Assembly (NCBI RefSeq): GCF_949628265.1
Contig: NC_088787.1
Coordinates: 610,501-674,500, forward strand
DNA: 64,000 bases
Source: Cloeon dipterum
Lineage: Eukaryota > Arthropoda > Insecta > Ephemeroptera > Baetidae
Reading direction: 5' to 3'
In this document: piece by piece, positions 25,319-35,183 of the stretch
Numbering within the stretch: position 1 is the stretch's first letter
Layout: every line of letters begins with the position of its first letter
Position numbers and translations under genes: made by a program
Notes under the pieces: generated by a model
Told to the model about the DNA's origin: nothing
The model's database searches: none
The model's input: only the letters and a program-made list of their open reading frames with translations

Positions 25319-25324
25319 TAGTTT

Positions 25325-26150
25325 GATGTGCCAGCCTAGCCAGGGCCTGAGAGGTGTCTGATGGGACAATTTTCACTTCAAAAGAAATAATTATTAATTA
25401 TCTTGCAAATTACTGAGACCGAGACAAATAAATTTAGTAAAATTATCGAAAGATTAAATTTTAATCTAAATAAATCTTTGTTCATTTATTTTTAAAATAA
25501 TAATTAGCGTCATATGCCACCGCCGCATTGTTACGAAAATCGATCTACAAATTTTGCGCCTAAAAAGAAAAGTGGAACGATCTCGATTTTAAATCATAGC
25601 AAATAAGCGACAGACAACGCGAATGTTTTGCTTTTGAAACATTCTGTTTGAATTTCCATGCCTAAATTAATTTTTAACTGCGTCACATTTCTTTAGAAAT
25701 TTAAGCCCAAAATTATCGATGCATTTTAAATTCATCGCTTTGAATTAATATTGAAAGACACCTAACAAATTAAAAATATATATGCAACCTGCAGAACTTC
25801 AAAGAGAAACAGGTTGCATATACGCATTTTAAATTTTATTTTTCGCTCTGGGGGCCGGGTTGCGATCTGTGTTGGTTTTCCCGCCGGTCAGAAGTGAATA
25901 TGGCGTCGAAATAATGGACGCCAATCAGACTTAGTAAACGACAGACGCAGTAAACTTGTGCGCATCTTAAGCATGCGCAGTATGTTCAGATCGGTTCTTA
26001 ATCTCACAGGAAGGCTGAAACTCATCACCGCGCATGCGTGACGCAAATCGAAACCTTCTGCGCAGTCGCAATTCCCACCGAGGACTGAGTTGCGATCTAT
26101 GTTGGTTTCCGCCGGTCGGAAAGTCAATAATGGCGTCGAAATAACAGAGG
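25325..26150. repeat. Lectin-cluster flanking repeat, right copy
   Basis: Counterpart of 12420-13300. Contains the same inverted repeat (25779-25789 with 25812-25822) and two internal copies of a unit with (ttgcgatct)(g/a)tgttggtt, a ccgccggtc core and an aatatggcgtcgaaataa-type tail (about 25855 and 26090). Several gcatgcgca/gcgcatgcg sites (25970, 26032) resemble NRF1 palindromes. Confidence 0.8.
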
Positions 26151-27070
26151 TCAATCAGGAGATGGTCCAGCGGCCAATCAGAAGCGTCGAAAAGGGGGCG
26201 TGCAGACCTAATAATTTCATTCCCGCGTATTTTGTTACATTTCATTCAGCCTGGGGAGCCATCTAACGGTTGATTCGCCAATTACAGCCGTTACGAAAGG
26301 TGATTTCCCCTATTTACCGAAACAGAGGATTTACGAGGAGAGTTAAAGTTCTTACACCATAAAATTGACAAAATTTCAATCAGATATAAATTATTGCAAT
26401 TTAAAATACAAGAATTGAGATATATTTTGATTATTCAGAGTTGGCTTGATTTTGGAAGATCTGGAAAAAAGAGTTCTTGCTCAACTTCTAGACTCCTTTA
26501 TGTAATACCCGGTAGGCCATGTGGAAAGAGGTTCCTTTGAGCAGAATCACGTGGCAATGTGGAAATACCGGTATTGGAACTGCTCCTGTTTGTTGACAGT
26601 TAATTTCTGAACCGGTACACGGTCTCTTGCTGGTTAAAAATGCATACAGAACTGGATATTTATTTGAGTACCGATAAGAACCGGTATTTTGGTCTGTTTT
26701 CCGAAGAGATATTTCAAAAAAGACGGAGAAGAGAGCCTATCACGTTCAGCACAAATTCGGAGGAACCAATAAGCAAACTTAAAAGTAAGTTAAACCTTCG
26801 TTTTGTAGTTTGAATATTGAATGTTAAGGCACTCTCCAGAGTTTCAAAGGCAATGGGGAATAATTGAGCAGGGCCACAGGCTCTAAAAACCCTGGCGATG
26901 CATTTTCTGCTTAAATAGACCAATTTTTGTCTTCCCCCTCGCCGTAACATTGAAATTCCGACGCGTGAATTTAATTCAAATCACATCCCACGTATTTTTA
27001 TTTCGATTTCTGGAATTTCACCAGGAAAAAAATTCAATTATCAGTTGAATAATTATTTTTAAAAATTTTC
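26150..27070. other. Intergenic, upstream of the ankyrin gene
   Basis: No coding exon recognised. Repeated accggta/accggtatt strings occur at 26565-26690. A tttcag acceptor at 27066-27071 just before the ankyrin ATG implies a 5' untranslated exon somewhere in this stretch. Confidence 0.35.
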
Positions 27071-27085
27071 AGTTCATATTCCACA

Positions 27086-27658
27086 ATGAGGATGTTGGAG
27101 GGATCAGAACTGCTGCACCACATGGCAACAAAGTCTCACCTGGAAGGGTGCAAGGATGTCGTTGAGATCGACCTGGTCAGCCCTTTTGTTCTGGCCGAAG
27201 ATTCGTTAAACACGGTGCTGCACGCGACCGCCCTGAATTACAAGCACGGAGCACAACTGGTTTCGTACTTTGTCAAACTCGGCGTCGACCCAAACCAAAA
27301 GAACAGTTACATGGAATCCCCTCTGCACTTGGCCCTCAAGGTCCAGAACCTCCGGACGGCCGAGCAGCTGCTGCGCTGCGGTGCCGACCTGAGGGTCGAG
27401 CTGGACGGCAGGAACCTTCTTGCCTACTGCGTTTCCTTGAATAATCTGCCTGGCGCGAATTTTGTCCACCAGCACGACAGAAAAATGATCTATCGCACGG
27501 AAGAACTCGAATGCGAGGCTTACGACTGCTTCGAATTATTCACGTGGCTCAAGATGGTCAGTAAGCAGCAGTGCAGCACCTTCCAGACCTACAGGGAGCT
27601 GCCAAACTTTTTCTCGCTGTTTTTCAGCAAAATCAGAAATTTTTTCAATGATTGGTAA
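27086..27658 (+). CDS. Small ankyrin-repeat protein (190 aa)
   Basis: Open frame from ATG at 27086 to TAA, preceded by a polypyrimidine/ttttcag acceptor 15 bases upstream, so the start lies near the beginning of an exon. Ankyrin repeats are clear: about residues 38-72 (DSLNTVLHATALNYKHGAQL, YFVKLGVDPNQK), 74-104 (SPLHLALKVQNLRTAEQLL, RCGADLRVE) and a partial third at 107-125 (DGRNLLAYCVSLNN). The C-terminal 60 residues are rich in aromatic residues and lack repeats. Ankyrin repeats mediate protein-protein contacts; the partner is unknown. The sequence G|GTAAGA overlaps the last codon (27653 on) and is a good splice donor, so the true gene could continue into further exons. It is the only clear plus-strand gene in the window. 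Confidence 0.75.
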   Translation: MRMLEGSELLHHMATKSHLEGCKDVVEIDLVSPFVLAEDSLNTVLHATALNYKHGAQLVSYFVKLGVDPNQKNSYMESPLHLALKVQNLRTAEQLLRCGADLRVELDGRNLLAYCVSLNNLPGANFVHQHDRKMIYRTEELECEAYDCFELFTWLKMVSKQQCSTFQTYRELPNFFSLFFSKIRNFFNDW

Positions 27659-27827
27659 GACGTTTGGCCGCTCCATCGGCACCTTCAACTGCAGCAATTT
27701 CTAACGATAAGTTATTTTTAACTTTTAAGATAGTAAATCCATTTGTACGTGGGTCCTAGAACTTAAGAAACGTTTTTAATTGATTAATTGTAAAACTGTT
27801 CGTAACTTAATTAACAAACCAACCCGT

Positions 27828-28195
27828 TGGCTCGCATTGTTCAGCGGCATTCTCAGGAGTGTGAAAGCAATGAGAGGTATTTGAGCAGTTCGTAGATCTA
27901 ATACTGGCTACCCAATGTCAGAGATGGCAAAAAGTTGATAGTTTAGTGACTCGAAATGCTCAAATTGCTCAACGGGCTGCTTTGCACCTTTCCAGCATGC
28001 GTGATTTGGCTTCACGGGACGAATGTCTAGCGTTTCAATGCAGTCCTCGGTGCGGAGGCAAGTGGCCCTTGAGTCGGCTGGGTCCCTGTGCGGCCTGGTG
28101 CGCCCATGTTATCCGTTCGCGGTGTTATTGGGACCCGGGTTTCAGCATTCGTGCCAGTGCACTGAGCGCCCTTCCCGGTCTGAGAGGACAGGCAG
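27828..28195 (+). repeat. Dispersed repeat family, copy 1
   Basis: Runs from accaacccgttggctcgcattg through ggctacccaatgtcagagatgg, tgcgtgatttggcttcacggg, ggctgggtccctgtgcggcc to gggacccgggtttcagcattcg. The same sequence occurs inverted at 63050-63455, and parts occur at 33866-33945, 34560-34650, 43593-43660 and 52880-53030. No protein frame is kept. Probably a non-autonomous transposon; class not determined. Confidence 0.8.
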
Positions 28196-28199
28196 CAAA

Positions 28200-28990
28200 A
28201 AAACAAAGATGAAGCTTTAGTTAAATTTAGACTTTTAAAAATTAAACTTCGCTGTTTAATGCTAACATTGTGGCCGATTATCTCGGTTATTCACAGCGCT
28301 ACCCATTTTATGTGTTTCAATCAATGGATTTTGTGGGGAAATTCACTAATTGTAAGTTGGTGTCAGATTGTGCATTTTATTCTAATAAAAAGTACGAAAT
28401 AATCAAAATAAAGCTGATTTTCAATTTTTTATGTCGCATTGCATTTAACAGAAAATATTGAATAGGAAAAACAGCTGATTCGATAAACATAAATATTACG
28501 AGTGCTGCCAACTTAAGGAAGTTACCAGAATATGTATACTTTCCTTTTTTAGCATAATCTTTGCAAAAATGTTGGTCTAAATGAATTTACAATGTAATAA
28601 AACCGTAAAATACAATTTTGAAATACAAAAATGTAAGCTAAACAAATATGTGTGGGTCATTCTGAACAGGCTGGTACTTTGGCAGCATTGACAACATTGC
28701 TATTGCTTTGCGAAGGTGGAAAAAGTTAAAGAGATTAACTCTTTTTATGTTTGAGGATCTGGTAGTTCATTTAAACTTGCTAAACAATCAAATAAATGAT
28801 GAAATTACGCTAATAATCGATATTTTTACTTTCGGATTGATTTATTCCTGCTTTTTTGTTAAGTACCTGCCAGGATTATTCCACTCCTTTTTCTTCTCTT
28901 ATTTGGGCACACCCCCAAAACACCTTTTCCTCTCTGAATTGACCAGCTGCATAAATAATTTATTAATAAAATTGATTTTTGCTCTCTGTA
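28200..28990. other. Intergenic spacer, no gene recognised
   Basis: AT-rich spacer between the dispersed repeat and the 3' end of LRR1. Short plus-strand frames at 28270-28461 and 28708-29001 lack recognisable motifs. Confidence 0.35.
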
Positions 28991-28991
28991 T

Positions 28992-30777
28992 TTATTTATA
29001 AGATTTTAAAACCTCGACGAGAATTTTATCAGCCATCATGGCTTTGGACAAACCGTTGTCAGGCATTGATCGGAAAAACTCATTTCTGAAACTGTCACCG
29101 TGCACAGAATGCGCGATTTTCGCGGAAGTCAGGACGGTGTTCTCGTAAGAAAGCTCCAACTCTCTAAGTTCCGGCAGAATTGCAGACGCATTTTTCACGA
29201 TTTCCGTGATTCCCTTCAAGATGGCTGATGTGCACCAACCAATTTTCCAGCGCAGAGACTGTAATGAACCCAGAATCTTCTCTTCGATGGTCAAAATCTT
29301 CACTTGCTGCAGATCGTTCAGGTTGAATTGCTGGCCTTCTATTTGAACCTTTTGCAGGTTTGGTGCACAAGAAAAAACGGCAGAGAGGCTGGCTTCCAAC
29401 TTGCTGAAAATTTTTGTTTTAATTAAAAATATGATATTAGTAAAAACAACTCACAAATCTGAATGGGCCCAAATAAATTCTTTCAGGTGGCGGAAGCTGG
29501 TTGATTGGGAAATTCCATTGACACCAACTAATTTTAGATGAATTGCTTCAAGCCTGGGGCAAAGTTCAGAGATGAGTCCCAGCTGGATATTTTGAAATCT
29601 AAATCCATTAATGAAAAGCCTTCGAAGGTTTGCTCCATATTCTCGCAGAATAGCTCCAACTGACGCTTCAGGGTGTAAAAGGTTGATGACCAGACTTTCC
29701 AGTGTGCTCGATGCGTTTGGGGTAACCTCGTTCTTGACCCACGTTTTTTCCAAGCAACTGAGCTGAAATTCAAATAGTGGATTAATAAAATGAGAAAAAT
29801 TGATAGAAGTGACGGAATACCTCCAAGAATCTGATGCTGGAGAAAGAGAAATCTGGACACGAGCAGAAGATCCAGTTGGAATTCGCGTCATCGGTTAAGT
29901 GTAAACATTTCCGCTCTCTTGGCGAGTCGTCGTCTTCAAGGAAATCTTCCAACGCGAGACCAAATCTTTGGACGTTTCGGACGATGTCCAGATGCGGCAA
30001 AACCTTCCAAATCTGGCACCTTGTGTGGCTCGACGTGACACATTCGAGCAGTCTTAGATGTCCAAACGATTTTCTGATTTCCTCCTCAGACATATTATCG
30101 TTCTCCTCTAACTTTATTGAATACGTGCTAAGAACACGCAATTCGGGAAGTTGCCTGGACAACTGAGACAAGTCTCTTTGTTCCACAGAGTATCCGACAG
30201 TCTCAAAGATTCTCAATTTCCTCAGGGAGCTTAAATATCCTAAGCACTCATTTCGGAAACATCCGTAGAGATTCTTTGTGTTCAATTTTAAATGCCGCAC
30301 GTTTGGAGCAGCAGTTGAGACCATCTTCAGCACCTATAGAAATTTATATTTAATAAATGGTTTCGCTTGGTTTAATCGCATATATTTACCTCGTTGAAAT
30401 CGTGTGCGGAATTCGAATTTGTCGGGTAAAATGACATGAGGACATCCAAATCCAGTTTGTGTGTCCTTGTGTTCATCAAAGCAATCACAGAATTCTTAAT
30501 TACGGTAAACTTCTTTTTAGTTTTGGTTCCTCTAGCACGTCCGCTCCGTAGCAGCTCCTGCAGCACTTTGTCCTTCATCTCTGGAGCTGAAAGGGAAAAT
30601 ATAATATGAATTTTATTTAATTTTAGCAAATTCCTGTTTCATACACAATTTGGATTGGATGTAATCTTGCGTGTACACATCCAAGTTGCTCAGGACAGCC
30701 TTCATCGCCCAATCCTTCAATAACTTTAATCTGTTCAATCGGAGTTTGGTTTTCTTTAGAAAATTTTCGTCTTCCAT
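28992..30777 (-). CDS. LRR1: leucine-rich-repeat protein, five exons (520 aa)
   Basis: Exons 30645-30777, 30390-30586, 29821-30333, 29455-29762, 28992-29403; phases 1,0,0,2, total 1563 nt with stop. Exon 1 (MEDENFLKKTKLRLNRLKLL) and exon 2 (SPEMKDKVLQELLRSGRARG, then NTRTHKLDLDVLMSFYP) form the family N-terminus, which could be a degenerate F-box-like helical domain. LRR segments: APNVRHLKLNTKNL, LSSLRKLRIFETVG, LPELRVLSTYSIKL, FGHLRLLECV, CPRLEAIHLKLVGV, APNLQKVQIEGQQF, LPELRELELSYENT. Intracellular by lack of a signal peptide. Last gene of the array on the left. Its stop codon sits inside AATAAA (28991-28996). Function not known. Confidence 0.85.
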
Positions 30778-31249
30778 CTGTAGAAAAGTAATTTTAGTTT
30801 ATTTGTCAGGAATTGTATTATTTCAACTAAATTTGGTACTTTTAGCACGTAAATAAGGTGCTACAGGACACTGGAAAAAGTCTGAAACTCAATTAAACTG
30901 CCTACGGTTTTCCTACTACATGCAGGAACATTTTTCGGCTTTTAATAAATACCAAGACCACTGGGGGATTAATTTTTGGTGTTCACATCACGTGGCCGAG
31001 TGAATATTTTTAAAGAATTTCCGCTGAAACTGACATGCAGTAGCGATATTACGTCATTTCCAACTACATCAAGTTCCTAAAAGACCTCTATGTCAGTTTT
31101 CCTCACCATCATTTTGAGGTTTTTGTTGCGAAACACCCTTTCCTGGCTGCCTCTTTCCACTTCCAGATGGTTTCTGCTTTTAGAAGAAACAAAACATAAA
31201 CACTGCCTTTGCCTTTTCTTCTGGAAAAAAGGTTCGGCACTCTCCGCCA

Positions 31250-31375
31250 TGACTTTCAGAATTCAAATTTGCCCGCCCTCAATGGACTGTGGAAATCATT
31301 CAGGGAATCTGACGTCACTCGCAATTTAATAAAATAAACATGGCAGCCGGGCATCTCAGCGCCCCCTTGTAAATA
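31250..31375. promoter_or_regulatory. LRR1 upstream module (CGCC / TGACGTCA / ACATGGC)
   Basis: Contains tgcccgccctcaatgg, ctgacgtcactcgcaattt and aaacatggcagcc, then a degenerate cagcgcccccttg. The same order of elements stands upstream of LRR2, LRR3, fragment i and LRR5. CRE-, E2F- and Pho/YY1-type factors are the obvious candidates by motif. Confidence 0.5.
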
Positions 31376-31881
31376 GTGTTCACTGCTGAAATTACTTGAC
31401 CTGAATGATTCAGGGAGCCGCTAGCAGATGGCGCGAACTTTTTGTTTTGAAAGGTGGCAAATTTAATCTATTTTTTTCGTAAAGTTGTTTCAATTAGTTC
31501 AAATAATTTGCATTCAAAGGTAAAAGAAAACCATTTTGCTTTTGTATTGAAAAAAAAACAATTTACTTACAAGCAGGTCAATGAACCCGTTTTTATGAAC
31601 CGAAATAGGCTTGATTAAAACAAATATGGTCTTTTGATCAGGGACGTTGAGGGCACTTCCAAAATTTTGCCTATGCACGAATGTTTCGGCTGTAGCTTTT
31701 TCTATTAAAATCTTGGACCGAGGAATATTTTTTCAAATAAAAATTGAGTGGAATATTTTACTATAACCATACATTTATTGCCAATAATTTTATCTATTCC
31801 AGCAATCCATATTGAATTACACTTTTTATACAAATTCTTCATGCCAATCTCCTTCTCATAGACATAATAAAATACACCTTT

Positions 31882-33699
31882 TCACAATTTGTTTAGTTCG
31901 AAATGTTTTAAAACCTCGAAAAGGTTTCTACCATCTACTATGGCTTTATACAGGCCAGGGTTTCTACGAAACATGTTTCCAAAATATTGTGAGGGCCTTG
32001 ATTTCGCAAACCTCTGTGCACTGAAGATGACACCCCGGTAAGAAAATTTTAACTCTCTCAATTCAGGGAGATGTGCGGCCGCATTCTTCACTATTGCCGA
32101 TATTTCGTTGTAGGCGGGTTCTGGTAAAAACTCACTTATCTCCAATTGGAGGGACCTCAAGGAGCCAAGGATCTTGTTTTCGATAATTAAATTCTTCACT
32201 TGCTCCAGATCTAGAAGATTGTATTTCCAGGTGTCGAGCACCACCTTTTGCAGATTTGGAGCAGAGCGAAAAAAGGTGGTAAGGCATTCGTCAGTACTGC
32301 TGTAAATGGTTTTAAAGTTGTGTAATTCAATAAATAAGACCCAAGTAAAATCTACGTACCAATCTGTTTCTTTACAAACTATTTCCTCCAGATGGAAAAA
32401 TTTTGCAGGTTGGGAGGAATTTCCGTTTGTATGTACTCTATTCAGGTGGAGTACTTCCAACTTGGGACATAGCTCAGAAAGACGGTTGAGTTGCACACTT
32501 CGAAAACCGTATCCTGTTAAGGAAAGCAACCGCAGGCTCGCTCCAAATTTTAGTAAAATGGCATCAACTTGTTCTGGACCGATCCCTAAGGCCAGGTTCA
32601 GACTCTCAAGTGTGTTTGCCCCCTTCAGGATCTTCTCAAACATGTTCCACTTTTCCCCGATGTGAGTAAACTGAAATTCATTAAAGATGAATTTAATAGA
32701 GAAACAAAAATGATTAATTACCTCCAAGTGTCTGATGCTAGAGAAATCTGCATAGGCACAGACAGTCAAATTCCTAAGGTAAGTTCCGAAATTGAGATAT
32801 TTCCTCCCTCTTGTTTGGTGATTTCCGTCTTCAACGAAACCGTCCAAATTGAGTTCGTTCCCTCCGACGTTCTGGACGATGTCCAAATTAGGCAGAACCT
32901 TCCAAATTTGGTACCAATTGCCAGTCGACCAGGAATATTCAATCAGTGAAAGGTGCCCAAATGATTCTCTGATTTCTTCCTCGGACATCTTGCTGACGTC
33001 AAAATCTATCTCTTTCGTGCGAAGTACACGCAAATCGGGGAGTGCCTTGCACAACAGCGCAACGTCCAGTTTATCATTATACCGACTAACGATCTCTAAA
33101 ATTCTCAGTTCCTTCAGGAAACTGAGATAACGAATACACGCGTCTCGGGTAAAATCGCTGCTGAAACAATCCACGAGGTTCTTTATGTTTATTTTCAAGT
33201 GCCGAACGTTTGGAGCAGCAATTGACACCATCATGAGAACCTATAGAAAATTCATTTGATTAGTCACAATCGAGGTTTTTGTTTATGAGATATTTTACCT
33301 GGTAGAACTCATCCTTGGTAGTCATTCTTCTTGGATGAAAAGACATGAGGTAGTCCAAATCGAGTTTTTCGGTCCTGGTGTTCATCAAAACACACAAAAT
33401 CCGCTTCTTTTCAATGTACAGGTCCGTAGTAGTTGTTTCAATATGGCACCTGCTCCTCAGCAGCAGCTCCTGAAGCACGACATCCCTCAGATCTGGGGCT
33501 GAAATAGAGAGCATTTGCCTTTAAATCATTTTACTGAAAGCTCTTAATACGTACACAATTTATTTTGCATGTAGTTTCCTCCTTGTTTTTTAGTTAGTGC
33601 ATCCAGGTTTCTCAGGATAGTCTGCATTGCAAGATTCTTCAATTTCTTTAATCCCAGCAACCTGGATTGGGTTTTCTGAAGAAGAGTGGCGTCCGTCAT
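31882..33699 (-). CDS. LRR2: leucine-rich-repeat protein, five exons (530 aa)
   Basis: Exons 33555-33699, 33299-33498, 32722-33240, 32360-32670, 31882-32299 (1593 nt). N-terminus MTDATLLQKTQSRLLGLKKL; exon 2 has APDLRDVVLQELLLRSR and NTRTEKLDLDYLMSFHP; exon 3 has APNVRHLKINIKNLVDCF, LSFLKELRILEIVS and LPDLRVLRTKEIDF; exon 4 has CPKLEVLHLNRVHTNG; exon 5 has APNLQKVVLDTWKYNLLDL and LPELRELKFSYRG. It is the longest member. Introns 3 (51 nt) and 4 (60 nt) are both multiples of three and free of stops, so one 450-residue frame runs unbroken from 33234 to 31882. Retention of either intron would be tolerated by the reading frame. The stop is not inside AATAAA here. Confidence 0.85.
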
Positions 33700-33865
33700 C
33701 CTGAGTCCAACCTTGTGGAGAGTGAATTAATTTTATCTGTTACTGAAGGCTACATGATTTGTGCGTAAATAAGATTAAAGACTATATTAAGTTCCACTGT
33801 CAAAGGACAAAATAAAACTTAAGGCTTTGCCTCGAAAAAATATAAACATGCGTGTACAAGTAGTC

Positions 33866-33945
33866 CTTCAGTGTGCTGGGTCCCTGTGCGACCTCGTGCG
33901 GTGTTTTCGCGACCCGGTTTTCAGCCAGTTCAGTGATAAAAAGCA
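33866..33945 (+). repeat. Dispersed repeat family, short fragment
   Basis: Matches the ggctgggtccctgtgcggcc ... ttcgcggtgttattgggacc stretch of the copy at 27828-28195, with internal deletions. Confidence 0.6.
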
Positions 33946-34199
33946 AAGAAAAAAATGCGTTTTAAACGAAATGAATTTCGAGAAATTCTCGCGAATCTTG
34001 CGTGCAGCAGCGGTTCCGAAGCATATTAAACTTTATTTACTCTGTATATAATTCCATAATTAAGTTGAAATCATCATAACTCACCTTATTTTCGTATTTT
34101 TTGCTGAGAAAGCACACACGTGTCAAGTTCACTCGGCTATCAGGTGTGTTTTAGAGAGTAAACACACACAGTCTTATTTCTTGGTAAAAAGGATAGGCC

Positions 34200-34355
34200 G
34201 CCATGTTTCTCTCCAGTTTAAATTTTCCCGCCCTCAGCGACTCGTTTAAATCATACGGGCTGCATGACGTCACTCGTATTTGAATTTAAAACATGGCGTC
34301 TATGCATCTGCTCTCTTGATCTTTTAAAATGAGATCAGCGCCACTTCGTGCACGT
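34200..34355. promoter_or_regulatory. LRR2 upstream module
   Basis: tttaaattttcccgccctcagcg at about 34214, tgcatgacgtcactcgtatt at 34260, aaacatggcgtc at 34288 and cagcgccacttcgtgcacg at 34335. An untranslated first exon probably ends at the caccttatt (ataag|gtgag) donor near 34082, so this block lies just upstream of transcription start. Confidence 0.5.
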
Positions 34356-34559
34356 TGGCTGCTTTCGAAACAATTTAACATGTGAGACTTGGGGCTTCAA
34401 GATAACATATGGTTGGAGCGGCGGGGAATTTAATTTTGTTATTTAAGATTTCCTGACCAAATTATCCTTTGGCAATAATTAACTTATAGGAAAGAATTAT
34501 GATGAGCAGTATTTTCCTATATTATGAATTTTATTAAAGTTGATGTTGTTGGCTGCGTG

Positions 34560-34650
34560 TGTGGATTGCGACTTGTGGACATCTCCCGTTGCTTTGTTGA
34601 CCCTCCTGAGAATGCTTCAACAATGCAAGCCAATGGGGGTCGGATTAATA
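34560..34650 (-). repeat. Dispersed repeat family, terminal fragment
   Basis: gctttgttgaccctcctgagaatgcttcaacaatgcaagccaatggg matches the end of the inverted copy at 63395-63450. Confidence 0.55.
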
Positions 34651-34659
34651 ACTGCTCAT

Positions 34660-35180
34660 AAATCACCACCAAAACAAACCGTTATTTTTGGTTTTGAAAA
34701 TCCTTTAATTCTATAGGAGCCTAACTCCTATGATGCTCGAGTAATTTAGGTTGCAGAGGGATTGATGTTAGAGAAGAAAAACACGGCGTGTTTGTAGAAC
34801 TCGTATATTCACGTTTGGCGCGTACATACAGAACTGGAAATAAAATATAACAATAAATTACAAAAGTGAATTGAAGAATTGTATGGCGGTTATGAGTTTA
34901 TATTTGTTGAGTTGAGCAAGTTTTATTTACATGTGAATTAAACTTAACATGAGAGAAGAGCTTGGCTCCTTCGATGGAAAAGAATCAGCGGAGGGAAAAC
35001 GAGAATTTAGTTAGGAGTTATAACTATATACAATCATCGAGTTATTTACAGATATGGGTTCAAACATTTTTATCGCAGGAAAGATTGTTTACATAATGAG
35101 GAATGGTTTGTGAAAAGTTTGTCAAACATGTCAATCTCCTTCTCCTAAACAAAACCATAAAATGTTCAGCTTGAAAACAT
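34660..35180. other. Intergenic spacer between LRR3 and LRR2
   Basis: AT-rich, no coding exon or RNA gene recognised. Lies beyond the 3' end of LRR3 and upstream of the LRR2 regulatory module. Confidence 0.35.
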
Positions 35181-35183
35181 CTT

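Noticed and set aside
25047..25376. 109-aa minus-strand frame in the fold-back element
   Set aside because: Its open length follows from the inverted-repeat structure; no transposase or other domain is seen.
27946..28212. Open frames across the dispersed repeat
   Set aside because: Different frames in different copies and frequent indels; no conserved protein.
30372..30629. F-box call for the LRR family N-terminus
   Set aside because: No clear LPxEILxxIL-type core; the helical APELRDxVLQELL segment is suggestive only, so it was kept as a hypothesis.
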